Positions 11,989 to 23,086 of a stretch of 64,000 nucleotides of DNA are shown in pieces. The stretch comes from Bathynomus jamesi (lineage: Eukaryota; Arthropoda; Malacostraca; Isopoda; Cirolanidae). Position 1 is the stretch's first letter; each line of letters opens with the position of its first letter. The notes under the pieces were generated by a model, which did not search any database, was not told the DNA's origin, and was given only the letters and a program-made list of their open reading frames with translations. Position numbers and translations under genes: made by a program. The stretch lies in contig JAJOZX010003208.1 in NCBI GenBank assembly GCA_023014485.1, positions 58,501-122,500 of the forward strand, read 5' to 3'.

Positions 11989-13535
11989 ATAAAGATGTTA
12001 ATACCTCTCCGTTTTTCTTTTCTTAATATTATAATATAGATCCAGTTTCTAATTAGGATAAAATGGCAATATCTTAAAAAAAATGTTTTTGCTATACATT
12101 TAATAAGCTACATTACACTAGAGACACTGTGTATAAAGTCAATTTATTTAATTTGAGCTGCAAAAGCTGCAAAATTAGTATTCCTTTTCAAAACTTTGAA
12201 TCAGCATTAGGGCTCAAGAGCTATACTGTACTTTTCATTTGTAATTTAGAAATATACCTATATATTTTTTTTATTTAAGTTTTAACTCCATAATTCTTTG
12301 CTTTGGGTCAGCAAATTAAACTATCATGACCAGATGACCTTAAACGTTTTCAAGAAATGAAATATTTGTTTTATATCAAATCAGTGGAATAAAAATTGAA
12401 ATTAATTATTAATGCTTCATAGAAATAATAAATATGTTCCTCAAATGTTTATTCACTTTAGGCCAGTGGCTATTATGATTTTAATTAATATGTTTAAAAA
12501 AAAGGTTCACACACATCTCTTAATTTGTCACAATAATTAAGAGAGCTGTAAGTAAATTCTATAACCTTGTTTTATTGAAAAATAAACAGCAAACTTCATT
12601 GCCATTCTTTATGTATTACCTATAGTCCTATACTGTAGTGATTAATTAGTAGTTTTCGCGTTTTATCATTTCTTTATTTTTATTCAAATACTGATTTAAA
12701 TCAACCAACCCTGGTTTTGAAGAACACTTTCAGAAAAAAACACTTCTTTTTAGATTATAATTCAGTCTATATACTGAAACCAATCTCTCGCGCAATAACA
12801 CTTTTATCATCCTTTAATACCATTGTTCCTCCTCATGATCAAATACTTAATAAATTTTTTTTTTAGAAGGATTTACTCTGTCCTTTGTTCTCAAGATGAT
12901 TTAATTAATTTTATGCTTATTACTAATTGTGTGTAGAAACACACTAATCTATATGTGTAAAGTTGATTCGATTCGAATTGTTAGGGATGATTTGATTCGA
13001 GATTCGATTTTAATTGTGAATATTCTTGAACCAAGATTTATATGAGAAATATTTGTTTATAACCTTAAAGCTTACACAAATATCAGTTTAAATTTTAACA
13101 CACACGAGAAACTTTTGCCTACATTATATTCCAATATGTGACTACAAAATAGGTTCGTGTTACCCGAACAATCATTTGTCACGGTTCAGCAGCAACAAAC
13201 AAATAAATCGCCCAACTACAACTCCACATCTCGCTCGGCCGCGCCTTATATTTAAAAATCACACGCGTATACTCCTATACTGGGTCGAACAGTGCATGCA
13301 TGACCTTACCTTTTATAGTTGGATTCGTTACTATGCCCTCCGTTGGAATCGCCGTAATCTCTGAAAAGGACGAAAACGAATTATTTTCTGAATATCACGT
13401 TCGATTTGGTGCATCAAAGATGAGAGCAATCATCAACGCCATTATGGACACGAAGGAAGGAATTAAGATCCTACCCACGCGTCCATTACAAGTTTTGTCA
13501 CAGAATGTAATACAACTGTTTCAACACCGCTTTAA
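11983..13535. other. AT-rich DNA with no recognised gene
   Basis: AT-rich sequence with homopolymers, no terminal repeats and no supported frame. A GATTCGA cluster at 12965-13010 resembles the one at 7600. An open frame begins near 13300 (MTLPFIVGFVTMPSVGIAV) but runs into the piggyBac-type MITE at 13536, so its 3' half is not coding in origin. The 5' half has no family resemblance that I recognise. Confidence 0.5.
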
Positions 13536-13779
13536 CCCTTTAAGGACGAGTCCGCAGCATATGCAATCACTCTTGTTACCAGAACGTATAGGTTTTTGTT
13601 ATTCAAAACTAAATATTTTAGTAACTAGTCACTGAAATGATACACATTTTGGGATCCTTTCTCGACAATTAAATGATATCTATATAAACACGTAAAAACA
13701 TTTATAGAAACGAGGCATTGTAGTACAATTTATATTGTTATTTCTGGTAGACCTTAAGGTACCATCCGTCGTTAAAGGG
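13536..13779. mobile_element. piggyBac-type MITE
   Basis: Ends CCCTTTAAGGACGAG (left) and CCCTTTAACGACGG (right, complement). TTAA duplications lie exactly at 13532-13535 and 13780-13783. Length is 244 bp, non-coding. A second copy in the opposite orientation is at 41547-41792. Confidence 0.93.
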
Positions 13780-13785
13780 TTAAGT

Positions 13786-14083
13786 ACCTTTACCTTTGGT
13801 AACCTTTGGTCAGCTTCCGCCTGAATTGTTCATTCTGACGAAGGTCAAGCTTTTCACTCCACCTTACTTACAGTTTAACGTGGAATCCGAACCACGCCCC
13901 ACCAGCAGCACAGCGTCTTAGCCAGTAGGCCACCCAAGGTACCCATTTATCTACCAACCACTTTATTGTGTGGAAGGATTAACAGCTGGGTTTTGCCGCG
14001 CGCCGGCTGCCGTCACCGGGTCTCGATCCCGGGGCCGATGGATTCGTAGTCAGCGACGCTAACCACACCACCACCGAGGCGCA
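13786..14083 (-). mobile_element. dimeric tRNA-derived SINE, near full length
   Basis: On the minus strand it starts GCGCCTCGGTGGTGGTGTGG. The first monomer has A-box-like TGGTTAGCGTCGCTGAC and B-box-like GGGATCGAGACCCG. Then come a linker (CAGCTGTTAATCCTTCCACA), the second monomer (GGTGGCCTACTGGCTAAGAC; GGTTCGGATTCCACG) and the tail GACCTTCGTCAGAATGAAC. The 5' end meets a short (TA)n, the 3' end a CCTTTGGTAACC tandem, and it begins only a few bases after the MITE's TTAA. Confidence 0.9.
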
Positions 14084-14099
14084 TATATATATATGTGTG

Positions 14100-14690
14100 T
14101 AAGTTCCGTTAGCTATATTATTCTGAGCTATAATCTACTGCTCCTACATTTGTAGGGGATAGTTCTTCTCATGAAAAGTAAGTCCCTTTCCTCTCACGTG
14201 ATTTTGCAATTACAGAATTGGTGATTGTAAAGTTCAGTAATAATGTCAGAAAGAAATACCCCAAAATATATACTCTGAATGAATATGAGGATATCTGAAG
14301 TCTTCATCTTTAGAGTATGCCATGGGTCCCTATCACCCTTACTGTTTAATATGCATCTTATTGTCTAATTCACTTATTACTGTCAAAATAGATTGTCCTA
14401 TGGGAGAATCTAAGATGAGTAATTTCTACTGACAATACAGCATTTGACCCAACAGGGTTTGAATGCTTACATGATCTTTGTAAAATTTATGAAAAAAGTC
14501 ATGATTATTCTGTTTAGACCTGATAAAACAAACTCTACAATTCTATCTTGAACACCTTGAGCGCAAAATTTACCCGTAATTAAATTAAAAGGTGTTACTC
14601 TTTAGGAGTTACACACACATGTATACAGGTCTTCTGGTATCTAGTTTTTGAAAGATGATCCTGACCTAAAGCAAGAACGATGTCAGAACT
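14100..14690. other. unassigned AT-rich sequence
   Basis: No frame, inverted repeat or known element recognised. Short reading frames here lack family motifs. Confidence 0.4.
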
Positions 14691-14870
14691 ACATCAATGC
14701 CCCCCTTAGGGCATATCATACTTTTCCGAGTCCGAATTTCACTCTGGCTAATATGTATTTTTATGTAAAATTTAATTCTAAGAGGTTTCTTTTCTGCAAC
14801 TTTTCCCAAAAATCGCGTTATCATATTCAAAATTGCGGTTTTCTGTTCTATGTGAAATACCGAATATTCA
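14691..14870 (+). repeat. unclassified interspersed repeat, copy 1
   Basis: Shares order and sequence with 20400-20590 in reverse. Shared blocks include GGGCATATCATACT, AATATGTATTTTTATGTAAA, AATTCTAAGA and GCAACTTTTCCCAAAAATC. No coding capacity or terminal repeat was seen. It may be a LINE 3' UTR or a non-autonomous element. Confidence 0.6.
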
Positions 14871-15588
14871 ATTGAACACAACCTCATATTTTTAACCCTT
14901 TGTCGTAATATGTTGCCATTTAGACACATTAACTTTGCTTAACTCTTACACAGGTTTAATACATACATACATAAGAAAAAAATCTACTCCATTTGAATCT
15001 TTGTAACCATTTGGACGCAGAAGGCGAAGTTCAACATTCTCTCAACAGATGGCTCTGAGCAATTACGCCAGTTATAATTGTGAAGTAGAAGTGAGTGGAC
15101 GCCATTTTTTTCGGTAAGTGTTTTTTGTAATTTTCTTAAGTTTAATCAACATTATTATATTTGTTTTTACTATAATTTCATTCTAGAAGTATTAAGGAAG
15201 TTCCCTGTTTACTTTGTTTAAGTAATATTTTTAATAACTGTGAAGAAAAGGCTTTATTCAAAGTTCGTTTCGAAATGGACACAAAGTTTTCATAAGGTAA
15301 ATTTCTGTCTATGATAACACGTATGTCCAACTGGATACATGAAATTAATTTTTCATTACGATTGTTTTTATGTACTGTTATATATATATTATATATATAT
15401 ATTTTTTTTTTTTTTTTAAGTTCGGGAAGAACCGATTCGCCTCTATTTAAAAGGGCATATCTCAGCGGAAAAACAAAGAAAAAGTGAGAGGAAAGACAGA
15501 GGAAAAAGAAAGGGTGGAGGGGACAGTCGAAGTGGAAAAAGACCAAGGATGAGAAAGACTGCAGGGTCGAGCCCCATCATCCTTGGTG

Positions 15589-15589
<1 letters not shown>
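14871..15589. other. unassigned sequence
   Basis: AT-rich. A Lys/Arg/Gly-rich-looking purine stretch lies at 15475-15545 and contains no recognised motif. No supported gene. Confidence 0.4.

Positions 15590-15638
<49 letters not shown>
15590..15638. repeat. (TA)n microsatellite
   Basis: About 48 bp of TA followed after a break by a second short TA run to 15660, immediately left of a foldback repeat. Confidence 0.95.
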
Positions 15639-15642
<4 letters not shown>

Positions 15643-15660
15643 AATATATTATATATATAT

Positions 15661-15906
15661 GATACACACAGACGGTGCATGGAACAAGGAACTCTTCTGG
15701 GATAATTAAATCCGAATAATTAATAGTAAATGACAAATACCATAGTTTATGGGACCTCTTTGCGAGTGACCCGTTGCCCACGTCGGGCTAGCATCATGAA
15801 AAAGAAAAACTATGGTATTTGTCATTTACCATTAATTATTCGGACTATAGTGGATTTAATTATCCCAGAAGAGTTCCTTGTTCCATGCACTGTCTGTGTG
15901 TATCAT
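15661..15906. repeat. small foldback (MITE-like) with ~90-bp arms
   Basis: 15661-15748 (starting GATACACACAGACGGTGCAT) is inverted at 15807-15906 with a few differences, including a short extra segment in the right arm. The spacer is about 58 bp and GC-richer. TA lies at the left edge. It encodes no protein; the predicted RNA would be one long hairpin. Confidence 0.85.
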
Positions 15907-15939
15907 AAAAAACTCAGGGGACTATTCTGAGTTCATTCC

Positions 15940-15954
<15 letters not shown>

Positions 15955-15982
<28 letters not shown>
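15955..15982. repeat. (GA)n microsatellite
   Basis: GA run after a short TA run. Confidence 0.95.
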
Positions 15983-16380
15983 CTACCACCCAGTAATTAC
16001 CTTATTAGACCTTTGTTAACTAATGGGGACATTATTTCATTTAGAAATGTTCTTACAAAAAAAAATGCATATTTCAAGTAAAAAAAAATGAACGTACGCT
16101 AAAATTAAATGGTACTGAATGACAAAGGGTTAAGCTTATGTTACACCATTATTACGAATTTTAAATCAAATTTGCAATGCCAAATTCAGTTTTCTATTAC
16201 CAAAATAAATATTCATTACCAAATTTAGGTTAATTTGGTAATTAAAAATGCCGGTCGGCAACCCTGATTAAAACCGAAAATTATATTCCTTGTCTATATT
16301 TATGGCGAAAGAACACTAAACATACTGATATGAATTGTTACAGATTGGACAAGGGCGAGAATAAGCACCGACTAGACGTG
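15983..16380. other. unassigned sequence upstream of the 16.4-kb gene
   Basis: AT-rich, with an A-run at 16079-16088. No TATA-type promoter or splice signal can be defended. It is the 5' flank of the frameshifted gene that follows. Confidence 0.35.
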
Positions 16381-18777
16381 ATGGCCGAATCTGCCCCCAA
16401 AACCAGGAAATTGTCAGGTTCAAAGCTCTCGGATGTTGTGGGCCCGGGGAAGGAGTTCATTCCCAGCGAGGTGCCGACTTGGAGAGCCGTTCTTCAGAGA
16501 GGGATTCGTCTGCAGGAGGAAAAGTTCCTCATTCATAAATCCAAATGTCTAAATACCCTATCCGAGAGATGACTGACGTGCTGGCTTCACTCGTGATGAC
16601 TCAGTGGAGGAAGTCGAATGTAAAGTTCTCCCCGCCTGTGACAACCACGGAAAAATCGCTCTCATATAAGATCTTGTTGAAATGGAAGATGACAGACGTT
16701 GTGAACGGGAGAGTTAAGTCTGCTACCCAGGAGAAGAGGATGGCTGATCTGGATAAACTCTGTGAAGTCTGCGTTTGTAAGCATCAAATCTTCTTGTGCG
16801 GTTCAGAGGGGAGTGGATGCTCAGGATGCTCCCTCAAGGCCCATGTGAACTGTAACTGTCCTGTGGAGGTGAAGATTCCTAAACTGGACCTTCAGTGGCT
16901 GTACTACCAGAGAGTGAAGACTTCCGAAGCTTCAGGAATCCAGATGTCTTCTGTAGACTTCGAAGACAGCAGTAGACAGATCAAAGCAGCGAAGAGGAAG
17001 GAGGCTGAAGAAGCTTCTGCTGTAAAGAGGAAGAAAGCGGAGGCTACTAATGAGGAGCTTCTCATAAAAGACTTTGACGAGGACGAAGAGCCAAACTTGG
17101 AAGAAGCTGCAAAAGAAGCCTCTGGCAATGCTGAGGCTACTGAAGCTCCTATGGACGTTCCCGCTGAAGTACCTGCCGAAACTCCAACTTCTGCTACACG
17201 AAACTACATGAAGATCCAAGGGACAGCTTCAGCAGCTTTGAGGTACAGGGTGGCAAATGTTCCGGCAGCTGCAGTTGCCACTGTCTTCCTGAGTGACCTC
17301 ATCAAGGCCGGTCATCTTTCCAAAGACAAGGCTTACTTGGCCATAGATGGCATGAAAGTCTGGAGGGCCAAGGAAGTAATGGTCTCATCAGTTGAAGCTC
17401 TCACGCAGAGGTCAGAGGAGGGGAAGATCTCTGGGATATTCTTTGATGGCAAGCAGGATAGGAACACAAAGGCGTTGAATTGTGACGAAGTGACAGGAGA
17501 TTTCACCCTGGCAAAGTGATCGAGGAGCATTACACTATCACGTGGGAGCCTCAAGGAAAGTACCTCTTTCATTTCACTCCCGAGGAACCTGAGGAAGGAG
17601 AAAAGCCTGCTCATAAGATCGCTCAGGGCCTGCATGAGTGGCTTCTGGATCACGGAGCTGACAAGAGCCTTGTAATGATTGGAGGAGACTACCAACACGG
17701 GGTGGTCTGGAGGCGCCATAGCCCTATTGGAGAAGATGCTGGGTCGCAAGTGCCACTGGATGATCTGTCAGCTCCATGTGAACGAGCTCCCCCTGAGGCA
17801 CTTAATCATCAAGCTGGACGGCCCTGTAACTCCCCGGTCAGGTTCAGTGGGCCTATTGGAAAACTTCTTGAGAAAAGTGAATGAACTTGGTCAACTTCAA
17901 CTTCAAACCAGTGGAAGGAACTGAAGATATCATAGAGCTGCCAGTAGAGATAGTCAAATCTCTTTCCACAGACCAGCACAACTGCTTTCTGATCAAAGCC
18001 ATCAAGTCTGGAAGTCTCAGTCCACAGTTGGCTGGTCTCAAGTGCAGACCTCTGAACCAATCCAGGTGGCTCACTACTGCACAGGCCATCTTGCTGTTGT
18101 GGATGAGGGAGCACGGACTGAAGGGGGAGGTGTTGAGGAGGCTCGAGGTCCTCGTGAAGTTCTGCCTTAACTTCTACTTCAAAATGTACTACATCAAAGT
18201 GAAGCACCACCTCAAATTTGGTCCTGCACACGTTTTTTTAAGCCTGAGGCTGCTGAGGAACCAGACTACCGAGGTCAGGAACATCATCTCTGCTGCAGTG
18301 ATAAGAGGAGCTTACCACGCACATCCTGAGAACATCCTGGCTTCATTCCTGTGCAGTGAGGATGAGCATCAGAGAGCTTTTGCTGTGAGCCAGATAGAGA
18401 AAATCAGAGAAGGAAGAGACTTTGGTGATACGACAGTGAGGCCCCATAAAAATCCCAAAGTCAATCTGCAAGCCACTTCACCTGAGGATCTCATCAACAG
18501 GGAATCAGAGAATATTTACGAGCCTATTTTCACCTGCAAGATGACCTTGACTGAGCTCGAGGATCTCAGGAAAACTCCACTCAAAGTGGACGCTTTCTCT
18601 GTTCATACTCAGTCCTGCGAGAGAGCTGTACAGGAAGTCTCAACTGCTTCCCAAGCTGTCTACAGTCACGAGAGGAGAGACGGGTGGGTGAGAGCCAGGA
18701 TAGACCATCGAGAAATGCTCCCAGTGTTCAGATCGAAGCAGGACGTACTTAAGAGCTTTTCAGGTTCGAGTGGCTGA
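16381..18777 (+). pseudogene. frameshifted gene of an uncharacterised multi-copy family
   Basis: Starting at MAESAPKTRKLSGSKLSDVV (ATG 16381), four or five single-base shifts (about 16545, 17490, 17690, 17840, 17880) link one collinear protein of about 790 residues. In order it has: PTWRAVLQRGIRLQEEK; a Cys-rich zinc-binding-like block CVCKHQIFLCGS...GCSGC...HVNCNC (16770-16860); a Lys/Glu-rich, coiled-coil-like linker with an acidic DFDEDEEPNLEE; GIFFDGKQD (17435); LVMIGGD (17670); MICQLHVNELPLRH (17760); SGPIGKLLEK; then an open frame of 298 codons (17881-18777) with HTQSCERAVQEVSTAS and RRDGWVRARIDHREMLP. It is clearly GC-richer than its flanks. I recall similar predicted proteins from arthropods and cnidarians with no known function. 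Two Asp residues and a late Glu could form an RNase H-like triad, which is inference. Confidence 0.7.
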
Positions 18778-18821
18778 TGAAGAGGCTGAAGTCATCGTTA
18801 ATGCTCATAAGAGTTGAAAGT

Positions 18822-18854
18822 CCTCATAAGATCATAATATAAAATCTTATGAGG
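18822..18854. other. perfect 11-bp stem-loop 3' of the gene
   Basis: CCTCATAAGAT, an 11-nt AT-rich loop, then ATCTTATGAGG, about 45 bp after the stop codon of the frame above. It could be an RNA 3' processing or stability hairpin, or a fossil terminus. No histone-type stem-loop consensus is present. Confidence 0.5.
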
Positions 18855-19035
18855 CCACGCTTTTCAGGGATCCAGGAAGAACAGGCGTGTAAACCTACAC
18901 GTGGAGGTGGCAAGTTTCCCGCTACTCGATCAGAGTTGAGCTGGTGAGCCGCGCCTATTCTTTGAAGAAAAACTTAAAATTCTTAAGTTTTACGTGAAAT
19001 CTAAACATTTTTTCAGCACCCAGAGGTGTTGAAAC

Positions 19036-20302
19036 TAGTGATGAAGGTCACATCCGCATCCGCATCCGCGGAACATCCGCACATTTTCTCGCATCCGCAC
19101 TTTGGACTGCGGATGTCGTGCGGATGTGGACCGTTGAGATAAAATGTCATTAATAAGCGGAAATTATCAAATTCTACTATATTAATAGAACTAGTTCATT
19201 GTGCGCAAAAGTGATGCAAGCGACAAGACGAGAGGCTGTTCTTGTATGAAGTTACTCTCTTGCAACCTACTTAGATCCACGTTACAAAGCTAAGTTATTT
19301 TCACCTAGTACATTAGAACGAGTTAAATCATCACTTGGCAAAGCAGTTGAAGAGCTTCAATCTCTTGAATCTGTCGCTTCGCCACCCACCAAAAGAATAA
19401 AAGTTTCAGTGACAGAACCAACACCTTCAACGAGCAAATCTATCACAGAATCTGTCTCTCAGTTTCTTGATTCAAGCAGCAATGACGAGACCTACGCGAT
19501 GTCAAAAGATGTAGTAAAAATGATCGAGCTATCACCAAGAAAAACGCCTGGCTGCATGTGACAATCCTATTAGTTGGTGGAAAAATACGCAGAATATCTA
19601 TCCATACTTGAGTAAACTTGCAAGGAAACATTTAGCCTGTCCTCCAACAAACGTACAAGCGAGAGATTATTTAGCAGTGCTGGATTAATATATGATGAAA
19701 AGAGAAACAGACTGGCAGCAGAAAAGGCAGAAAAATTAATGTTCCTTAAGCATAACCTTCCTATAATTAAGTTCGAACATTAAACGATGAACATCTTAGT
19801 TTACTTTATTTTAATTACTCATTTATAAATATGCCTAATAAAACTTTAAACTTAATATAAATAGTTATCAAGCTAATTAAAGATCTCTCTCTATAAGGGT
19901 GGAGGTTGGGGAAAGAGGTCGGTGGGGTGCATTTGAGTTGGGTTCACGTCCCGCATCCTGGTAACACAATTATGGTTTCTAATTGTGGCTGAAACTCAAC
20001 AAAATATAACGAATTTATTTGCAGACGAATTCACTAATTGATTTCTATATTAGTTAGATGCTTGATATTATTTTATATGTTCAGAGAAAAGTACAGCAAT
20101 TATTGTACAATTAATCAATTATACAACATTATAGCTACAGCTCTCTCTATATAATAACTTATTATATACGTTAAACACAACAAATCTCGAATATATCCTA
20201 AAAAATAACGAAAATGTAGACATCCGCATCCGCGGATGTTGAAATCAAACATCCTCATCCTCATCCGCGGATGTGAAAAAAATGACATCCGCTACATCAC
20301 TA
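19036..20302 (+). mobile_element. hAT element, 5' part of transposase deleted
   Basis: Exact 8-bp duplication GTTGAAAC at 19028-19035 and 20303-20310; terminal repeats TAGTGATG/CATCACTA. Both ends are rich in CATCCGCATCCGCGGATG-type subterminal repeats (19047-19130, 20220-20292). The plus strand carries only the C-terminal transposase: LDPRYKAKLFSPSTLERV (about 19270), NPISWWKNTQNIYPYLSKLA (about 19565) and RNRLAAEKAEKLMFLKHN (about 19705), with shifts. The dimerisation motif near FSSAGLIYDEK is reached only by changing frame. Non-autonomous; 1267 bp. Confidence 0.93.
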
Positions 20303-20399
20303 GTTGAAACACGCAAGAAAGCAAGGATGATGTCAGAAAAGCAGCTTTTAGACTAAATCATATGCAGAACAGCTGCGCGCTTTGGTTTGGGTACCCTGA

Positions 20400-20590
20400 G
20401 GCTGCGTTAGGCAGCCTTCAAATAAAAAAATCGCGATTTTGACCATGAAAATTAGATTTTTCGGAAAAGTTGCAAACAATAAACCCATCTTAGAATTAAT
20501 TTTTACATAGGAATACATATTAACCACTTTGTTTTTCCAAAATTTCAACCCTCAACCCAGAGTATGATATGCCCTAATGCCCCCTACCTA
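20400..20590 (-). repeat. unclassified interspersed repeat, copy 2
   Basis: Reverse copy of the family at 14691-14870, with the same block order ending in AGGGCATATCATACTC (complement). The copies are clearly diverged. Confidence 0.6.
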
Positions 20591-21225
20591 AATTTGTAAC
20601 CTAGACTTTTGATGCAAGGACCGGATTGTTGCCCACGACTAGGGCTGGGCATCCGGGATCCCGGAGGAAGTAAAGTAGACAGCTCATTTCCCGAGATTTC
20701 CCCGTATTCTATTTGCAGGGGAGACTTTTAAACCGTTTTATTTTGAGGTATATTTATTTCATGCAAAGGCTTTTCACAATTAAAGTTTTCGTTCACCTGG
20801 TTTTTAAACTTTGAAAACCGTTTTCGCTTGAGTATGGGGTGAAGTAATATCCCGGAATCCCTGATGCCCAGCCCTACCCACGACACTTCATCTTGCAACG
20901 ATACATAGGCGTATGAAGTTTCATCAGTTCATCTTGAGCGGTTGAAAAGTTATGACGCGCACATGAAAAAAGCTCCATTTGACCTACGACCTCTAATTTT
21001 GTATCCTTGACCTTTGATGCAAGGACCGGATTGTTGCGACACGTCATCCTGTGATTATCCACGCGTGTATGAAATTTCATCAATTTGTGTACAAACCTAC
21101 AAACGTTATGACGCGGACACGAAGGTGTGACAAACGGATGAACGAAGGGAAGAACGAATGAATGGACGGACGAACAATGGCAATCGACTATGGTCCCTCC
21201 AAATTTATTTGGCGGAAGCATAATA
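20591..21225. repeat. tandemly repeated 3'-tail-like sequence, split by a MITE
   Basis: A block with TTTGATGCAAGGACCGGATT occurs at 20608-20628 and again at 21010-21032. The paired context continues (CATCTTGCAACGATAC / CATCCTGTGATTATCC; GTATGAA[G/A]TTTCATCA). It ends in a degenerate GAACGAA/GGACGGAC run and GGTCCCTCCAAATTTATTTG (21195-21211). This resembles the 3' tails of some invertebrate non-LTR elements. No coding part is attached. Confidence 0.5.
20640..20876. mobile_element. hAT-type MITE with perfect 8-bp duplication
   Basis: TAGGGCTGGGCATCCGGGAT at the left, with the complement of CCCTGATGCCCAGCCCTA at the right. Target duplication CCCACGAC at 20632-20639 and 20877-20884. 237 bp, non-coding. 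It interrupts the repeat listed above. Confidence 0.94.
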
Positions 21226-21264
21226 ACTAAAATAATCCGTGCGCTTTAAATAAATATATTCGAA

Positions 21265-22002
21265 TTGGAAACTTCAAATGCTGTACCAATAAAGTTGGAA
21301 AAGCGTATGTTCAGTGACGAAGCAATTTTTTACCTAAACGGTTCAGTCAACAGACGTAATGCACGATATTGGGCTAAAGAAAATCCATATTGGATTGAGG
21401 ACGGACGCTCGCAGTACAACCCAAGAGTTATGGTATGGGTTGCTATGTGGGGAGATACGATAATTGGCCCATACTTTTTCCCCGACACTGTAACTGGTGA
21501 ATCATACCTTCATTTGTTAGCAAATTTCCTTACGCCTCGATTGTATGAACTACCATTACGGCATCGGAGAGCTATGTGGTTTCAGCACGATGGGGCTCCG
21601 CCGCATTTCGCAAGGGCCGTTCGCGAATTTTTGCAAGAAACATTTCAAGGGAAATGGATTCGTCGACGTGGGCCAATTGAATGGCCGCCCAGATCTCCGG
21701 ACCTGACTCCTTTTGATTACTTCTTATGGGGACACCTTAAATTAGTTGTGTACGTTAACAGGCCAAGAACAATACAGGCGCTAAAGGATACCATAACAGC
21801 AGAATTTGAAGCCATAAGAACGAATATTACCATCCTCAGGAATGTGCAAACGTCTTGCGTCAACCGGGTTACAAAGTGTTTAGAAGAAGGTGGACGTCAA
21901 TTTGAACACCTATTGTAATTTCTGAATTAAAACATTAAGATAGGCCGAAATTTTCTTTTCCATTATAAACTTCCTATGGGGCCAGACTTTTGCCCCACCC
22001 TG
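21265..22002 (+). mobile_element. 5'-truncated DD41D Tc1/mariner element
   Basis: A single open frame (21265-21918, 217 codons) holds the whole catalytic region: MFSDEAIFYLNG (first Asp), RVMVWVAMWGDTIIGPYFF, MWFQHDGAPPHFARAV (second Asp) and RSPDLTPFDYFLWGHLK (third Asp). The last two Asp are 41 residues apart. The DNA-binding N-terminus is absent, and the first ~12 residues come from unrelated flank. The right terminus ends GGCCAGACTTTTGCCCCACC CTG at 22002, followed by TATATA. No matching left inverted repeat was found. Confidence 0.9.
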
Positions 22003-22009
22003 TATATAC

Positions 22010-22577
22010 CGGGTGTCCGAGAATTATCTGTACAATTTTTGGCTGTTATTAAAAGTCAACCATGCAGTGTAGAAATTCCAGTGTGGTCCCATTTTACAGA
22101 GAATCTCTAAGTTTTTTCTGATACTACGTTTTGACAAGTTTTTTAGAAATGTACGCGGGTGACAGACATTAATGATTTAAAAGCAAGAATCACAGCTGCT
22201 ATTGAGCGAATTGATGTGGATATGCTGCAGCGTACATGGCAACATTTGGAGTATCGATTGGATGTTTTGCGAATCACTAATGGTGCACATATCGAATGTT
22301 TGTAACAACGTTACTTTAATAAAAGAAACTTTTGAAAATACAGATTCTAAATAATCTTGTTTAAGAATTTTACGTGTTATCAAGAATTTTATTAAAAGAT
22401 GAAATTGTACAGATAATGTTCGGACACACTGGAATTTCTAAAAAAATTGTCAAAACTTGGTATCAGAAAAAACATAATGAGATTCTCTGTAAAATGGGAC
22501 AACACTGGAATTTCTACACTTCATGGTTGACTTTTAATAACAGCCAAAAATTGTACAGATAATTCTCGGACACCCTG
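22010..22577 (+). mobile_element. internally deleted mariner-type element, sibling of 8706-9278
   Basis: Inverted ends starting CGGGTGTCCGAGAATTATCT. The coding remnant INDLKARITAAIERIDVDML and LRITNGAHIECL is on the plus strand (22155-22305). The internal extra terminal sequence is also present (complement near 22430). It is separated from the preceding DD41D element only by TATATA. Confidence 0.85.
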
Positions 22578-22736
<159 letters not shown>

Positions 22737-22763
22737 GCTGCAAACCCACAAGGAAAAAGAAAA

Positions 22764-22810
22764 ACGACTCCAAGGCCTTTCGTGTATTCAGAGCTACACC
22801 TCGTCAGGGA
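22764..22810 (-). ncRNA. hammerhead-ribozyme-like motif of a Penelope terminal repeat
   Basis: Read on the minus strand: CTGACGA, then a hairpin with GTGTA/TACAC stem, then GAAA, and after GGCCTTGGA a GTC. This is the CUGANGA-stem II-GAAA core order with a possible GUC cleavage triplet. Hammerhead motifs are known from terminal repeats of Penelope-like elements. Stem III does not close convincingly by eye, so catalytic activity is doubtful. Confidence 0.5.
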
Positions 22811-23086
22811 ATGAAGAGAGAAGGCAAGATGCCCATAAATATATACCGTACAACGTAGCGGAAACCTAAGCAATTAGCACATACTTAACAAGAGTTAATG
22901 AGAGGCAAAAGGAATCTTAACAAGATATTGTCAATTTTATACATTCCCGCACTGTTATTGAAATTGTTTTTAAAATGAATAAATGCACATTCTAGAATAT
23001 TTCTTTCTATTATATCTCTGTTTTCAACAAGCGCTTTAGAACTATCCCACTTGATGCTATGATTACATCTATACATATGGTTAAAC

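Noticed and set aside
13300..13635. 111-codon open frame
   Set aside because: Its 3' third lies inside a piggyBac-type MITE, so the frame as a whole cannot be an ancestral gene.
16381..18777. Intact host gene
   Set aside because: Conserved motif order crosses four or five frames without plausible intron borders at the shifts.
20900..21200. CRISPR-like direct repeats
   Set aside because: Two diverged copies of a longer unit with no regular spacers, in a eukaryotic repeat context.
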